Below, piece by piece: positions 1 through 6,560 of a stretch of 9,157 nucleotides of DNA. Under the pieces are notes generated by a model that ran no database searches, had not been told where the DNA came from, and saw nothing but the letters and a program-made list of their open reading frames with translations. The DNA lies in contig JAKAOE010000045.1 in the NCBI GenBank assembly GCA_021823305.1, forward strand, positions 1 to 9,157, read 5' to 3'. This DNA is from Acidobacteriota bacterium. GTDB taxonomy: Bacteria > Acidobacteriota > Terriglobia > Terriglobales > SCQP01. Position 1 is the first letter of the stretch; each line of letters begins with the position of its first letter. A program made the translations under genes and the position numbers.

Positions 1-72
1 GCAGTGAGCCCGCTGCCGCGGGGTACAACGCTCTGGAAGGGGCGAGGCGCAAGCGATGCTAGGACGCAGGGA

Positions 73-117
73 GGCCGGCCTAGGAGCGTACAGGGACGTA
101 CGTGACGACGGCCGGCC
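73..117. other. Palindrome cluster able to fold as a hairpin, downstream of the dehydratase gene
   Basis: GGCCGGCC occurs at 73-80 and again at 110-117; because it is self-complementary the two copies can pair with each other. Between them CGTAC (87-91) and GTACG (98-102) form a second, inner stem with a 6-base loop. CCTAGG and ACGTACGT add further palindromes. The element begins about 55 bases beyond the dehydratase stop. It has no T-run, so it is not a standard intrinsic terminator, but it could halt or protect the 3' end. The whole stretch 1-171 shows no gene I can support. Confidence 0.3.
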
Positions 118-171
118 GACTGAGGACGACGCAGCGCGCCGCGCATCGCCCCGCCCGGCTCGTATCCAGCC

Positions 172-1134
172 TCAGTTCCAGCGCAGGCCGTTGAGCTGGT
201 CCAGGTTGACGTTGCCGCCGCTGAGGACGCAGGCGACCCTGGCGCCCGGGGGCGCGGGGATCAGGCCGGCGAGCAGGGCGGCGACGGGGGCGGCGGCGGC
301 GCCTTCGGCGACCAGCTTGGCGTGATGCATCAGCCAAACGACGGCGGCGAAGATCTCAGCGTCGGGGAGAGTGACGACGCGCTCGACCAGTTGGCTGACG
401 ATGGAGCGGGTGTGCTCGCCGACGCGCTTGACGCGGAGGCCGTCAATGACGCAATCCACCTGGTCGAGCGTGACCACGCGCCCGGCGGCGACGCTGCGCT
501 GCATGCCGGGCGCGCCGGAGGATTCGACGCCGAAGACGCGGATGGCGGGGTTGACGGCCTTGAGCGCCATGGCGACGCCGGAGATGAGGCCGCCGCCGCC
601 GATGGGAACCACGGCGATCTCGACCTCGGGCCAATCCTGGACGATTTCGAGACCGAGCGTGCCCTGGCCGGCCATGAGCTGGGGATCGTCGAAGGGGTGG
701 ATGTAAGTGTAGCCGTGCGCGGCGACCAGCTCACGGGCTTTGGCGTCGGCTTCGTCCCAGATTTTGCCGTGCAGTACGACCTCGGCGCCGTAAGCGCGGG
801 TGGCCTCGATCTTGGACGGGGTGGCGTTTTCGGCCATGCAGACGACGGCCCGGATGCCGTGAATCGCGGCCGCCAGGGCGACGCCCTGGGCATGGTTGCC
901 GGCGGAGGAGCAGATGACGCCGCGGGCTTTCTGCTCCGGCGTGAGGTGCTGAAACTTGTTGAGCGGGCCGCGGATCTTGTAGGAGCCGGTGCGCTGGAAC
1001 ATTTCCGCCTTGAGGCGGACGTCGAAGCCGGTGCGCCGGCTCAGGATGCGGCTGGTGAGGAGCGGGGTGCGGCGCGCGTGGGCGGAGACGTGGCGCTGCG
1101 CGGCTTCAAAGTCGGCAAGCGGCAGCGGCTGCAT
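172..1134 (-). CDS. PLP-dependent threonine/serine dehydratase (catabolic TdcB-like, no ACT domain)
   Basis: A fold-type II PLP enzyme, most likely threonine ammonia-lyase, which turns threonine into 2-oxobutanoate and ammonia and often also acts on serine. The PLP lysine is Lys53 in GSYKIRGPLNK. Other family motifs are SSAGNHAQG (76-84), the phosphate-binding GGGGLISG (179-186), the EGAAAA element with Glu277, and SGGNVN (305-310). The 320-residue length matches the short catabolic form (TdcB, about 330) and lacks the C-terminal ACT regulatory domain of biosynthetic IlvA. Serine racemase or hydroxyaspartate ammonia-lyase share this architecture and cannot be excluded. The frame is open upstream into the cytochrome gene, but the N-terminal family sequence begins at the ATG at 1134. 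No clear Shine-Dalgarno is seen. Confidence 0.9.
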   Translation of the reverse strand: MQPLPLADFEAAQRHVSAHARRTPLLTSRILSRRTGFDVRLKAEMFQRTGSYKIRGPLNKFQHLTPEQKARGVICSSAGNHAQGVALAAAIHGIRAVVCMAENATPSKIEATRAYGAEVVLHGKIWDEADAKARELVAAHGYTYIHPFDDPQLMAGQGTLGLEIVQDWPEVEIAVVPIGGGGLISGVAMALKAVNPAIRVFGVESSGAPGMQRSVAAGRVVTLDQVDCVIDGLRVKRVGEHTRSIVSQLVERVVTLPDAEIFAAVVWLMHHAKLVAEGAAAAPVAALLAGLIPAPPGARVACVLSGGNVNLDQLNGLRWN

Positions 1135-1156
1135 GGCGCGGCGGGCCGGCGGCCGG

Positions 1157-1675
1157 CTAGGGCTGCGGCAGCGGCTGGGCGAGGAGCTGCTGCACGGAGG
1201 GCGGCAGCGAGGTGGAGTGGGCGAGCATGAGGCTGACCTGCCAACGGGCGGTGGTGGAGAGGGCGCTCTCGAAGCCGGGCATGCCGGTGATGCGGATGCC
1301 GTTGGTGACCTTCCAATAGGTCTCGCCGGGAGGGTCGTTGGAGACGCCGTGGCCGTGGAACAACTGCGGCGGCGGGGGGAACTCGCCGGCGGCGATGGCG
1401 GTTTTGGGCTGGCCGGGCAGGCCGTGGCAGACGGCGCAGTTCTCGCGGTAGATGGGCACGGCGGCCATATAGGCGGTTTCATCGGCGGCGATGGGCACCG
1501 ACTTGGGCATTTCGCGGCTGATCTTGGCGTGCAGCGCCATCTTGGCGAACAGACGCTCGAACGGCATCGGCGAGGCGGTGACCGCGACCGGCGCAAGGCC
1601 CATTCCGAAATAAACGAGGGCTCCGATGAAGAGCGCAATGAGGGTGACGACGACTCCGGAGAGGAAAGCTCGCAT
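1157..1675 (-). CDS. Membrane-anchored mono-haem cytochrome c
   Basis: A 172-residue class I-type c cytochrome that would carry electrons on the periplasmic face of the membrane; its partner is unknown. The N-terminus is an uncleaved anchor or signal peptide (hydrophobic about 5-24). The haem site is CAVCH (80-84), preceded by YRENC as in many small cytochromes c, and the likely sixth ligand is Met132 in RITGMPGF. Only one CxxCH is present. The C-terminus is Pro/Gln-rich (about 158-172). I chose the ATG at 1675 because it opens directly into the hydrophobic anchor; a TTG at 1693 in the same frame would add six residues. GGAG touches the ATG with no spacer, too close to act as a ribosome binding site. 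It is 22 bp upstream of the dehydratase gene, probably co-transcribed, though no functional link is obvious. Confidence 0.85.
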   Translation of the reverse strand: MRAFLSGVVVTLIALFIGALVYFGMGLAPVAVTASPMPFERLFAKMALHAKISREMPKSVPIAADETAYMAAVPIYRENCAVCHGLPGQPKTAIAAGEFPPPPQLFHGHGVSNDPPGETYWKVTNGIRITGMPGFESALSTTARWQVSLMLAHSTSLPPSVQQLLAQPLPQP

Positions 1676-1683
1676 CTCCGGAT

Positions 1684-1711
1684 GATATAACAACCGGCAG
1701 TCAGCTTTCAG
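1684..1711 (-). promoter_or_regulatory. Possible weak promoter for the cytochrome c gene
   Basis: On the minus strand, CTGAAA (1711-1706) and TATATC (1689-1684) are 16 bases apart and loosely resemble -35 and -10 boxes. They fall in the most AT-rich bases I see in the window. Transcription would start at or very near the ATG at 1675, implying a leaderless message, which fits the absence of a properly spaced Shine-Dalgarno. The candidate -35 overlaps the heptamer array. Each box matches the consensus only partly. Confidence 0.25.
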
Positions 1712-1725
1712 CGGTCAGCAGTCAG
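1698..1725. repeat. Four tandem 7-bp units with TCAG core
   Basis: On the plus strand four consecutive heptamers read CAGTCAG, CTTTCAG, CGGTCAG and CAGTCAG: the last four bases are constant and the first three vary. On the minus strand the units read CTGANNN. A further CGGTCAG occurs nearby at 1738-1744 but out of phase. The array lies between the DUF192 stop and the cytochrome c start and does not code for protein. Similar short CTGA/TCAG-type arrays are, as far as I recall, common between genes in Acidobacteriota; that comparison is from memory. Confidence 0.7.
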
Positions 1726-1745
1726 TGGGTGACGGGACGGTCAGG

Positions 1746-2129
1746 CTACGCCTGGCAGATGGCGATTTCGTCGCCGACTTGGGTGTTGGTTTGGGCGACG
1801 GCGCCGGCGGGGAGTTCGAGGACGCCGGCGGCGTCCTTGCGGATGGCGCCGAGGCGCCAGGGGCGGAGGCGTTCGTGGATGTGGATGATGCGATGCCGGC
1901 GGTCGAGGTAGACGGCGTCGATGGCGTAGCGCATGCCGATGGCGTGGACGCCCTTGGAGGGATGGATCCAGAGGCCGCGGCCGAAGCCGAAGTCGACGCG
2001 GCGGGTGGCGAGCAGGCCGCAGAGGCGGGAGGCGAAGCGATCGGCGAAGCGCAGGTCGGTGGCGAGGAAGGCTTGGCGGGTGCGGTTGAGAGCGTAGGAG
2101 GGCAGGCTGTGGGCGATAGGCTCGGTCAT
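1746..2129 (-). CDS. DUF192 family protein linked to the tad operon
   Basis: A 127-residue protein of the DUF192 family, whose biochemical role is unknown. Family features visible are FADRFASRLCGLLA (about 29-42), the central GLWIHPSKGVHAIGMRYAID block (about 52-71) that replaces the more common FWMKNT-type motif, YLDRRHRIIHI (about 74-84), and the C-terminal VLELPAGAV...VGDEI signature. I see no signal peptide or membrane helix, although many DUF192 proteins are exported, so this one is probably cytoplasmic. The ATG at 2129 is preferred over an in-frame TTG at 2168 because GAGG lies eight bases upstream and the longer form would overlap tadC. Only 10 bp separate it from tadC, which suggests co-transcription and a role related to the pilus; this is inference from context. 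Confidence 0.85.
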   Translation of the reverse strand: MTEPIAHSLPSYALNRTRQAFLATDLRFADRFASRLCGLLATRRVDFGFGRGLWIHPSKGVHAIGMRYAIDAVYLDRRHRIIHIHERLRPWRLGAIRKDAAGVLELPAGAVAQTNTQVGDEIAICQA

Positions 2130-2137
2130 AGCAAAAA

Positions 2138-2141
2138 CCTC
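2138..2141 (-). promoter_or_regulatory. Ribosome binding site of the DUF192 gene, overlapping the tadC stop
   Basis: On the minus strand the tadC stop and the Shine-Dalgarno form one string, TGAGG, eight bases before the ATG at 2129. This decides the start of the DUF192 gene and makes translational coupling to tadC likely. Confidence 0.6.
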
Positions 2142-3051
2142 ATTGCGATGCGGCCAGGACGGGGCCAAGGTGACGGATGAGCGCGATGGCGGCGGGCCCG
2201 AGGATGACCACCATCACGGCGGGAAAGACGAACAGGGCGAGGACGGGGAGCATTTTGATGCTGAGCTTGGCGGCGGCTTCCTCGGCGCGCTGGCGGCGTT
2301 CGGTGCGCAGCGAGTCGGAGTGCACGCGCAGCGCCTGGGCGACGCTGGTGCCGAAGCGGTCGGTCTGGATGAGGACGGCGGCGAGGGCGCGCAAGTCGTC
2401 CACGTCGCAGCGTTCGCTGAGGTGGCGGAGGGCTTCGGCGCGGGGCACGCCGGCGCGGGTTTCGAGCACCATGAGTTCGAACTCGGTGCAAAGATCGGGG
2501 TGGACGCTCTTCAGCTCCAGGGCGACGCGCTGGATGGCCTGATCGAGGCCGAGGCCGGCCTCGACGCAGATGACCATGAGGTCCAGGGCGTCGGGGAGGC
2601 TGAGGCGGATGCGCTTGGCGCGGGCGGCGACCCGCTTCTTGAGCAGGAAGCGGGGGAGGATGAGGCCGATGGCGGGGGCGGCGAGCAGCGCCATGGGGGC
2701 GCGCTTATAGATGCCGGAGACGAGCACCAGGAGGAAGGGGAGGATGACGAGCACCGCGCGCAGGCCGAAGAAGAAACGGGCGTGTTTGGGCTCGCGGTAG
2801 CCGGCCTGGATGAGCCAGCGGCGGGTCTGATTGGCCTCCTTGGCGGAGGGCGGGAGCAGCTTGGCGGCAGGGTCGAGGGCGCGCTCGATCGTATCCTGCA
2901 GTTTTTCGCCGAGGCCGGGCTTGGGGGCCTCTTCCAGGCCGAGCATTTGGCGCAGGCGGGCGGCGGCGGAGCCGGGGGCCATGAACGCGGCGCCGATGGC
3001 GAACATGGCCAGGGCGACGGCGACGAAGAGACCGGCGATGAGGAGGAGCAT
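2140..3051 (-). CDS. tadC: Tad pilus inner-membrane platform protein TadC
   Basis: Second GspF-like platform protein, the likely partner of TadB. The frame is open far upstream into tadB and cpaF, but that extension is Arg/Pro-rich shadow sequence. The real start is the ATG at 3051, two bases after the tadB stop, giving 303 residues and an immediate hydrophobic segment (about 2-24). Further hydrophobic stretches lie at about 97-114, 118-137 and 266-294. The T2SSF domain covers about 150-290, with LSLPDALDLMVICVEAGLGL (150-169) and a long, charged coiled region at about 240-264 (LRVHSDSLRTERRQRAEEAA is typical of TadC). No clear Shine-Dalgarno is seen, so translation is probably coupled to tadB. 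Its TGA stop overlaps the ribosome binding site of the next gene. Confidence 0.92.
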   Translation of the reverse strand: MLLLIAGLFVAVALAMFAIGAAFMAPGSAAARLRQMLGLEEAPKPGLGEKLQDTIERALDPAAKLLPPSAKEANQTRRWLIQAGYREPKHARFFFGLRAVLVILPFLLVLVSGIYKRAPMALLAAPAIGLILPRFLLKKRVAARAKRIRLSLPDALDLMVICVEAGLGLDQAIQRVALELKSVHPDLCTEFELMVLETRAGVPRAEALRHLSERCDVDDLRALAAVLIQTDRFGTSVAQALRVHSDSLRTERRQRAEEAAAKLSIKMLPVLALFVFPAVMVVILGPAAIALIRHLGPVLAASQ

Positions 3052-3053
3052 GG

Positions 3054-4013
3054 CTAGACTTCGATGTTGACGATCTTGTTGAGCAGGAAGATGCCGACGA
3101 CCTGGAGCACGGCGGCGACGATCATCATGGCGCGGCCCATGGGATCGGTGAACATCGGCATCATGAACTTGTGGTTGAGCAGCATGAGGGCGATGAGCAT
3201 GACCGGGGCCATGCCCACCAGGACGTAGAGGGTCATGCGGCCTTGGGCGGTGTGGGTCTTGACCTGGCGCATGATCTTGACGCGCTCGCGGATGACGTAG
3301 GAGAGCTTTTCGAGGATTTCGGCGAGGTTGCCGCCGCTTTCGCGCTGGATGATCATCGAGGTGGCGAAAAACTGGACGTCCACCAGGGGGACGCGCTCGG
3401 CGAGGTTCAAGAGACAGTCGCGCAGGGGCAGGCCGAAGCGCTGCTGGTCGAAGACCTGGCGGAACTCGCCGGAGATGGGGCTGGGCATTTCGCTGGAGAT
3501 GAGCTCGAGGGCGGCGCTGGGGGGATGACCGGCGCGGCTGGCGCGGACGAGCAGGTCGATGGCTTCGGGGAACTGGGCCTGGAAGGCGGCCATGCGCTGG
3601 GAGCGACGGCGGTGGGCCCAGGCGTAGGGCAGGGCGGCGCCGGGCAGAGCCAGGGCGAGGGCGGCGTACCAGGGGGTGAAGAGAGAGGTGACGATGCCGG
3701 CGCCGAGGCCGAAGGTGGCGCAGAGCATGACGAACTTGCCCGGCCGCATGCTGAGATCGGCCTGGCGCAGCCAGGCGCGCAGGGCGGTGCCGCGGCCCAT
3801 GCGGTCGAGCCAGCGGTTGAGCGCGGGAATCTCGCTCATCAGGTCGTCGCGGATGAGCGCCAGGCTGGGGCGCGACTCGCGCTGTTCGGCGGCATCCACG
3901 AGCTGCAGCCGTTCGCGGAGTTGGCGGATGCGGTCGTCGCTCTTGTCCCAGCTCATGCCGAGGCCGAAGACCAAGGCGAGCATCACCAGCGCGAGCGCGA
4001 TGTACCAGATCAT
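3054..4013 (-). CDS. tadB: Tad pilus inner-membrane platform protein TadB
   Basis: One of the two GspF-like platform proteins of the Tad machine; it sits in the inner membrane and is thought to work with TadA to extrude pilin. The 319-residue protein has hydrophobic segments at about 3-20, 96-113, 115-133, 262-282 and 296-314. A T2SSF-type domain spans about 145-275, with FPEAIDLLVRASRAGHP (148-164) and the TadB-typical QRESGGNLAEILEKLS (223-238). A good ribosome binding site (GGGGAGG, plus-strand 4018-4024) lies four bases before the ATG. It is preceded by cpaF (20 bp) and followed by tadC after only 2 bp. Size and order are as usual for tadB. Confidence 0.93.
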   Translation of the reverse strand: MIWYIALALVMLALVFGLGMSWDKSDDRIRQLRERLQLVDAAEQRESRPSLALIRDDLMSEIPALNRWLDRMGRGTALRAWLRQADLSMRPGKFVMLCATFGLGAGIVTSLFTPWYAALALALPGAALPYAWAHRRRSQRMAAFQAQFPEAIDLLVRASRAGHPPSAALELISSEMPSPISGEFRQVFDQQRFGLPLRDCLLNLAERVPLVDVQFFATSMIIQRESGGNLAEILEKLSYVIRERVKIMRQVKTHTAQGRMTLYVLVGMAPVMLIALMLLNHKFMMPMFTDPMGRAMMIVAAVLQVVGIFLLNKIVNIEV

Positions 4014-4017
4014 GGAT

Positions 4018-4024
4018 CCTCCCC
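4018..4024 (-). promoter_or_regulatory. Strong ribosome binding site of tadB
   Basis: GGGGAGG on the minus strand lies four bases before the tadB ATG. It is the best Shine-Dalgarno I found in the cluster; the starts of cpaE, cpaF and tadC have none that is clear. Confidence 0.6.
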
Positions 4025-4033
4025 GAGGGCGGG

Positions 4034-5320
4034 CTAAAGCGCCACGACCTCCTCCATCCAGGCGGGGTTGAACTTCTGGCCGACGGCCGCGAGGCGCTCG
4101 GCGCAGTGGGGGCGGATGCCGGCGCCGCGGAAGCGACCACGGACGGCGCCGGTTTCGGTGAGGCCGAGGCGCTCGAACTGGAACAGCTCCTGCATACAGA
4201 CCACCTCGCCCTCCATGCCGGTGATCTCGGCGATGCTCATGATCTTGCGCGTGCCGTCGGAGAGGCGGGAGAGCTGGACGATGAGGTTGATGGCGGAGGC
4301 GATCTGCTGGCGGATGGCGCGCTCGGGGAGGTTGAAGTTGGCCATGGAGACCATGGTTTCGAGGCGGCCGAGGGCGTCGCGCGGGGTATTGGCGTGGATG
4401 GTGGTGAGGGAGCCGTCGTGGCCGGTGTTCATGGCCTGGAGCATGTCAATCGCCTCCTCGCCGCGGCACTCGCCCATGACGATGCGATCGGGGCGCATGC
4501 GCAGGCTGTTGATGACCAACTGGCGCTGGCGGATGGCGCCCTGGCCCTCGACGTTGGGGGGCCGGGTTTCGAGGCGGACGACGTGGTCCTGCTTGAGCTG
4601 GAGTTCGGCGGCGTCCTCGATGGTGACGACGCGCTCGTGGTCGGGGATGAAGCCGGAGAGGACGTTGAGCAGGGTGGTTTTGCCGGCGCCGGTGCCGCCG
4701 GAGATGATGACGTTGAGGCGGGCGGTGACACAGGCCTTGAGGAAGGCGAGCATGGCGGGGGTGAGGGCCTTGTGCTCGATCAGCTTGTCGGCGGTGAGCG
4801 GATCGCTGCCGAAGCGGCGGATGGACATGCAGGGGCCGTCGAGGGCGAGCGGCGGGATGATGGCGTTGACGCGGGAGCCGTCGGGGAGGCGGGCGTCCAC
4901 CATGGGCGAGCTCTCGTCCACGCGGCGGCCGACGCGGCTGACGATGCGTTCAATGATGCGCATCAGGTGGGCGTCGTCCTGGAAGGTAACCTCGCTCTTT
5001 TGCAGGCGGCCCTTCTTTTCGATGTAGATCTGGTTGGCGCGATTGACCAGGATGTCGCTGATCATGGGGTCGCGGAGCAGGACCTCGAGCGGGCCGAAGC
5101 CGAAAATCTCATCCTGCAGGTCGCGCACCAGGTTGTCGCGCTCGGTGAGGGAGAGGGGGACGGCGTCAAGGGCCAGCATGGAGCGGATGAGCGAGACGAC
5201 CTCCTGGCGGGCGGCGTCGGGGGCCATGCGGTCGAGGTGTTCGAGGTTGAGGCGATCCAGCACGCGCTTGTGGTAGTCGCTTTTGATTTGCTGGTAGCCG
5301 GCGATTTCGAGAGTTGGCAT
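4034..5320 (-). CDS. cpaF: Tad pilus secretion ATPase TadA/CpaF
   Basis: Cytoplasmic hexameric AAA-like ATPase of the type II/IV secretion (GspE/VirB11) superfamily that drives Flp pilus assembly. The 428-residue length is normal for CpaF. The N-terminal domain (about 1-190) contains the typical [12 protein letters not shown] (71-82) and the [22 protein letters not shown] region (about 131-152). The nucleotide-binding domain carries Walker [10 protein letters not shown] (208-216), the Asp box [10 protein letters not shown] (231-240), Walker [13 protein letters not shown] (279-290) and the His box [11 protein letters not shown] (306-316), all intact, so the enzyme should be active. It lies 23 bp after cpaE and 20 bp before tadB, consistent with one operon. 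No strong Shine-Dalgarno precedes the ATG, but this start gives a full-length family N-terminus and no better candidate exists nearby. Confidence 0.96.
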   Translation of the reverse strand: MPTLEIAGYQQIKSDYHKRVLDRLNLEHLDRMAPDAARQEVVSLIRSMLALDAVPLSLTERDNLVRDLQDEIFGFGPLEVLLRDPMISDILVNRANQIYIEKKGRLQKSEVTFQDDAHLMRIIERIVSRVGRRVDESSPMVDARLPDGSRVNAIIPPLALDGPCMSIRRFGSDPLTADKLIEHKALTPAMLAFLKACVTARLNVIISGGTGAGKTTLLNVLSGFIPDHERVVTIEDAAELQLKQDHVVRLETRPPNVEGQGAIRQRQLVINSLRMRPDRIVMGECRGEEAIDMLQAMNTGHDGSLTTIHANTPRDALGRLETMVSMANFNLPERAIRQQIASAINLIVQLSRLSDGTRKIMSIAEITGMEGEVVCMQELFQFERLGLTETGAVRGRFRGAGIRPHCAERLAAVGQKFNPAWMEEVVAL

Positions 5321-5343
5321 AAGCGTAGCTCAGGCGCGCGGGA

Positions 5344-6543
5344 TCAGTTCTCCACCGTGCGCAAGCGGGGGAAGGGAAGCCAGCCGCGCTTTTTCGCGGC
5401 CGGGCGGCCGAGGAGGGTGGCGGCGAGCTCGTGATAGCTGCGCGCCAGGTCGGTTTTGGCGTTGCCGGCGGGGGGCTGGCCGCGCTCGATGGCCTCCACC
5501 ACCTGGGCGTGGGCGTTGGGCAATTTCCAGAGCAGCGGGGCGTGGGTAATGGATTCGATGCCGGCGAGATCGGCCTCGGGCGTGGCGGTGAAGCGGTTGA
5601 GGATCAACTCGAAGCGGAGGCGGCCGGAGGGGTCGAGGTGCTGGCGCACCTTGGCGGCGCTCCAGAGGGAGACCATGTCGGTCTGGGTGACGAAGAGGAT
5701 GCGGTCGGCGTGCTCGATGACGGCCTCGGTGAGGGCGTCTAGGCGGGCGGAGAGATCGGCGACGACGATGGGATAGGCCTGGAGCAGGAGCTCGAGCCAG
5801 GCGCCGTGGTCGGCGTCGAGGGAGGCGCGGGGCAGGGGGGCGGCGGCGCCGGCGAGGAGTTCGAGGTTGCTTTCGTGCTTGATGAGCAGGCTGTTGAGCA
5901 GGGCGGCGTCGAGGCGGGCGGTGTGGCCGAGCAGGTCGGTGAGGGTGAACTGGGGCTTGAGGTTGAGGTGCAGGGCGGTGTGGCCGAGCGGGGCGGCGTC
6001 GAGCAGCAGGGTGGGGCGGTCGGGCTTGCGGCGCAGGGCCTCGAGCGAGAGGGCGAGGTTGACGGCGACCGTGGTGGAACCGCAGCCGCCGCGGGCGCCG
6101 ATCACGGCGAAGAGCTTGCCGCGGGTGATGGGAGCGAGGGCGGTGGAGGGGGCGGCCTGGAGGCGCTGCAGCGCCTCCTCGAGCGCGGCGGCGCGCAGCG
6201 GGCGATCGAGATACTCGATGGCGCCGGCGCGCATGGCGCCGACGATCCACTGCGCCTCGAGCATGGGGCCGACGGCCATGACGTGGGCGACGGGCATTTG
6301 GGCGCGCACCCAGGCGATGACGCCGAAGGCGGCGTCGGGCGAGGTGCCGGCGGCGGGCATGCCGACCAGCACGATCTCGGGCGATTGGGCCTGGAGCTGG
6401 CGCAGGTTGGCGTCGGCGGGATGGAAGTTGGGAGGAAGCGCGAAGCCGGGGCCGGCGAGCTTGCCGCGGCCGCTGCTGATCAGCACATCCTCCAGGTGCT
6501 GGCGCTCGGTTTCGTCGGCGACGATGGAGAATTTGTACGGCAT
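5344..6543 (-). CDS. cpaE: Tad pilus localisation protein TadZ/CpaE (degenerate receiver plus MinD/ParA-like ATPase)
   Basis: TadZ/CpaE places the Tad apparatus in the cell and belongs to the MinD/ParA superfamily. The 399-residue protein has an N-terminal receiver-like domain (about 1-130) and a ParA-like domain (about 141-380). The receiver looks unphosphorylatable: the expected acceptor Asp after the third strand is Gly61 (EIVLVGMP), and the conserved Lys near YLDRP (111-115) is Arg114. The P-loop is degenerate: GARGGCGSTT (149-158) has Ser156 where the catalytic Lys of GKT should be, and Arg151 in place of the signature Lys of KGG. LLLDAAPLGH (179-188) is the usual D-containing strand, and VADLSARLD (261-269) the Walker B region. 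Atypical Walker A motifs are known in TadZ, so this is family-like, not a sign of decay. The ATG start has no clear Shine-Dalgarno and lies 17 bp after the upstream stop, so coupling is likely. Confidence 0.9.
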   Translation of the reverse strand: MPYKFSIVADETERQHLEDVLISSGRGKLAGPGFALPPNFHPADANLRQLQAQSPEIVLVGMPAAGTSPDAAFGVIAWVRAQMPVAHVMAVGPMLEAQWIVGAMRAGAIEYLDRPLRAAALEEALQRLQAAPSTALAPITRGKLFAVIGARGGCGSTTVAVNLALSLEALRRKPDRPTLLLDAAPLGHTALHLNLKPQFTLTDLLGHTARLDAALLNSLLIKHESNLELLAGAAAPLPRASLDADHGAWLELLLQAYPIVVADLSARLDALTEAVIEHADRILFVTQTDMVSLWSAAKVRQHLDPSGRLRFELILNRFTATPEADLAGIESITHAPLLWKLPNAHAQVVEAIERGQPPAGNAKTDLARSYHELAATLLGRPAAKKRGWLPFPRLRTVEN

Positions 6544-6560
6544 TTTGGGATTGAGGGGGC

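Noticed and set aside
56..337. Small open frames of 85-89 codons on both strands at the left end
   Set aside because: Arg/Pro/Ala-rich, overlapping each other and the dehydratase 3' end, with no motif or start signal.
322..1230. 302-codon plus-strand frame opposite the dehydratase
   Set aside because: Antisense shadow of a gene with all PLP-enzyme motifs intact.
172..1638. A 488-residue version of the dehydratase
   Set aside because: The extra N-terminus is Pro/Ser-rich out-of-frame reading of the cytochrome c gene; family sequence begins at 1134.
3171..4037. 288-codon plus-strand frame opposite tadB
   Set aside because: Gly/Glu/Ala/His-rich low-complexity shadow, no family resemblance.
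2140..4140. A 666-residue version of TadC starting inside cpaF
   Set aside because: The first 360 residues are Arg/Pro-rich out-of-frame reading of tadB; the TadC family sequence begins at the ATG at 3051.
4106..5434. 442-codon open frame on the plus strand opposite cpaF
   Set aside because: Composition is extreme (Gly, Ala, Asp, Glu, Val), it matches no family, and it mirrors the codon bias of an intact, motif-complete cpaF on the other strand.
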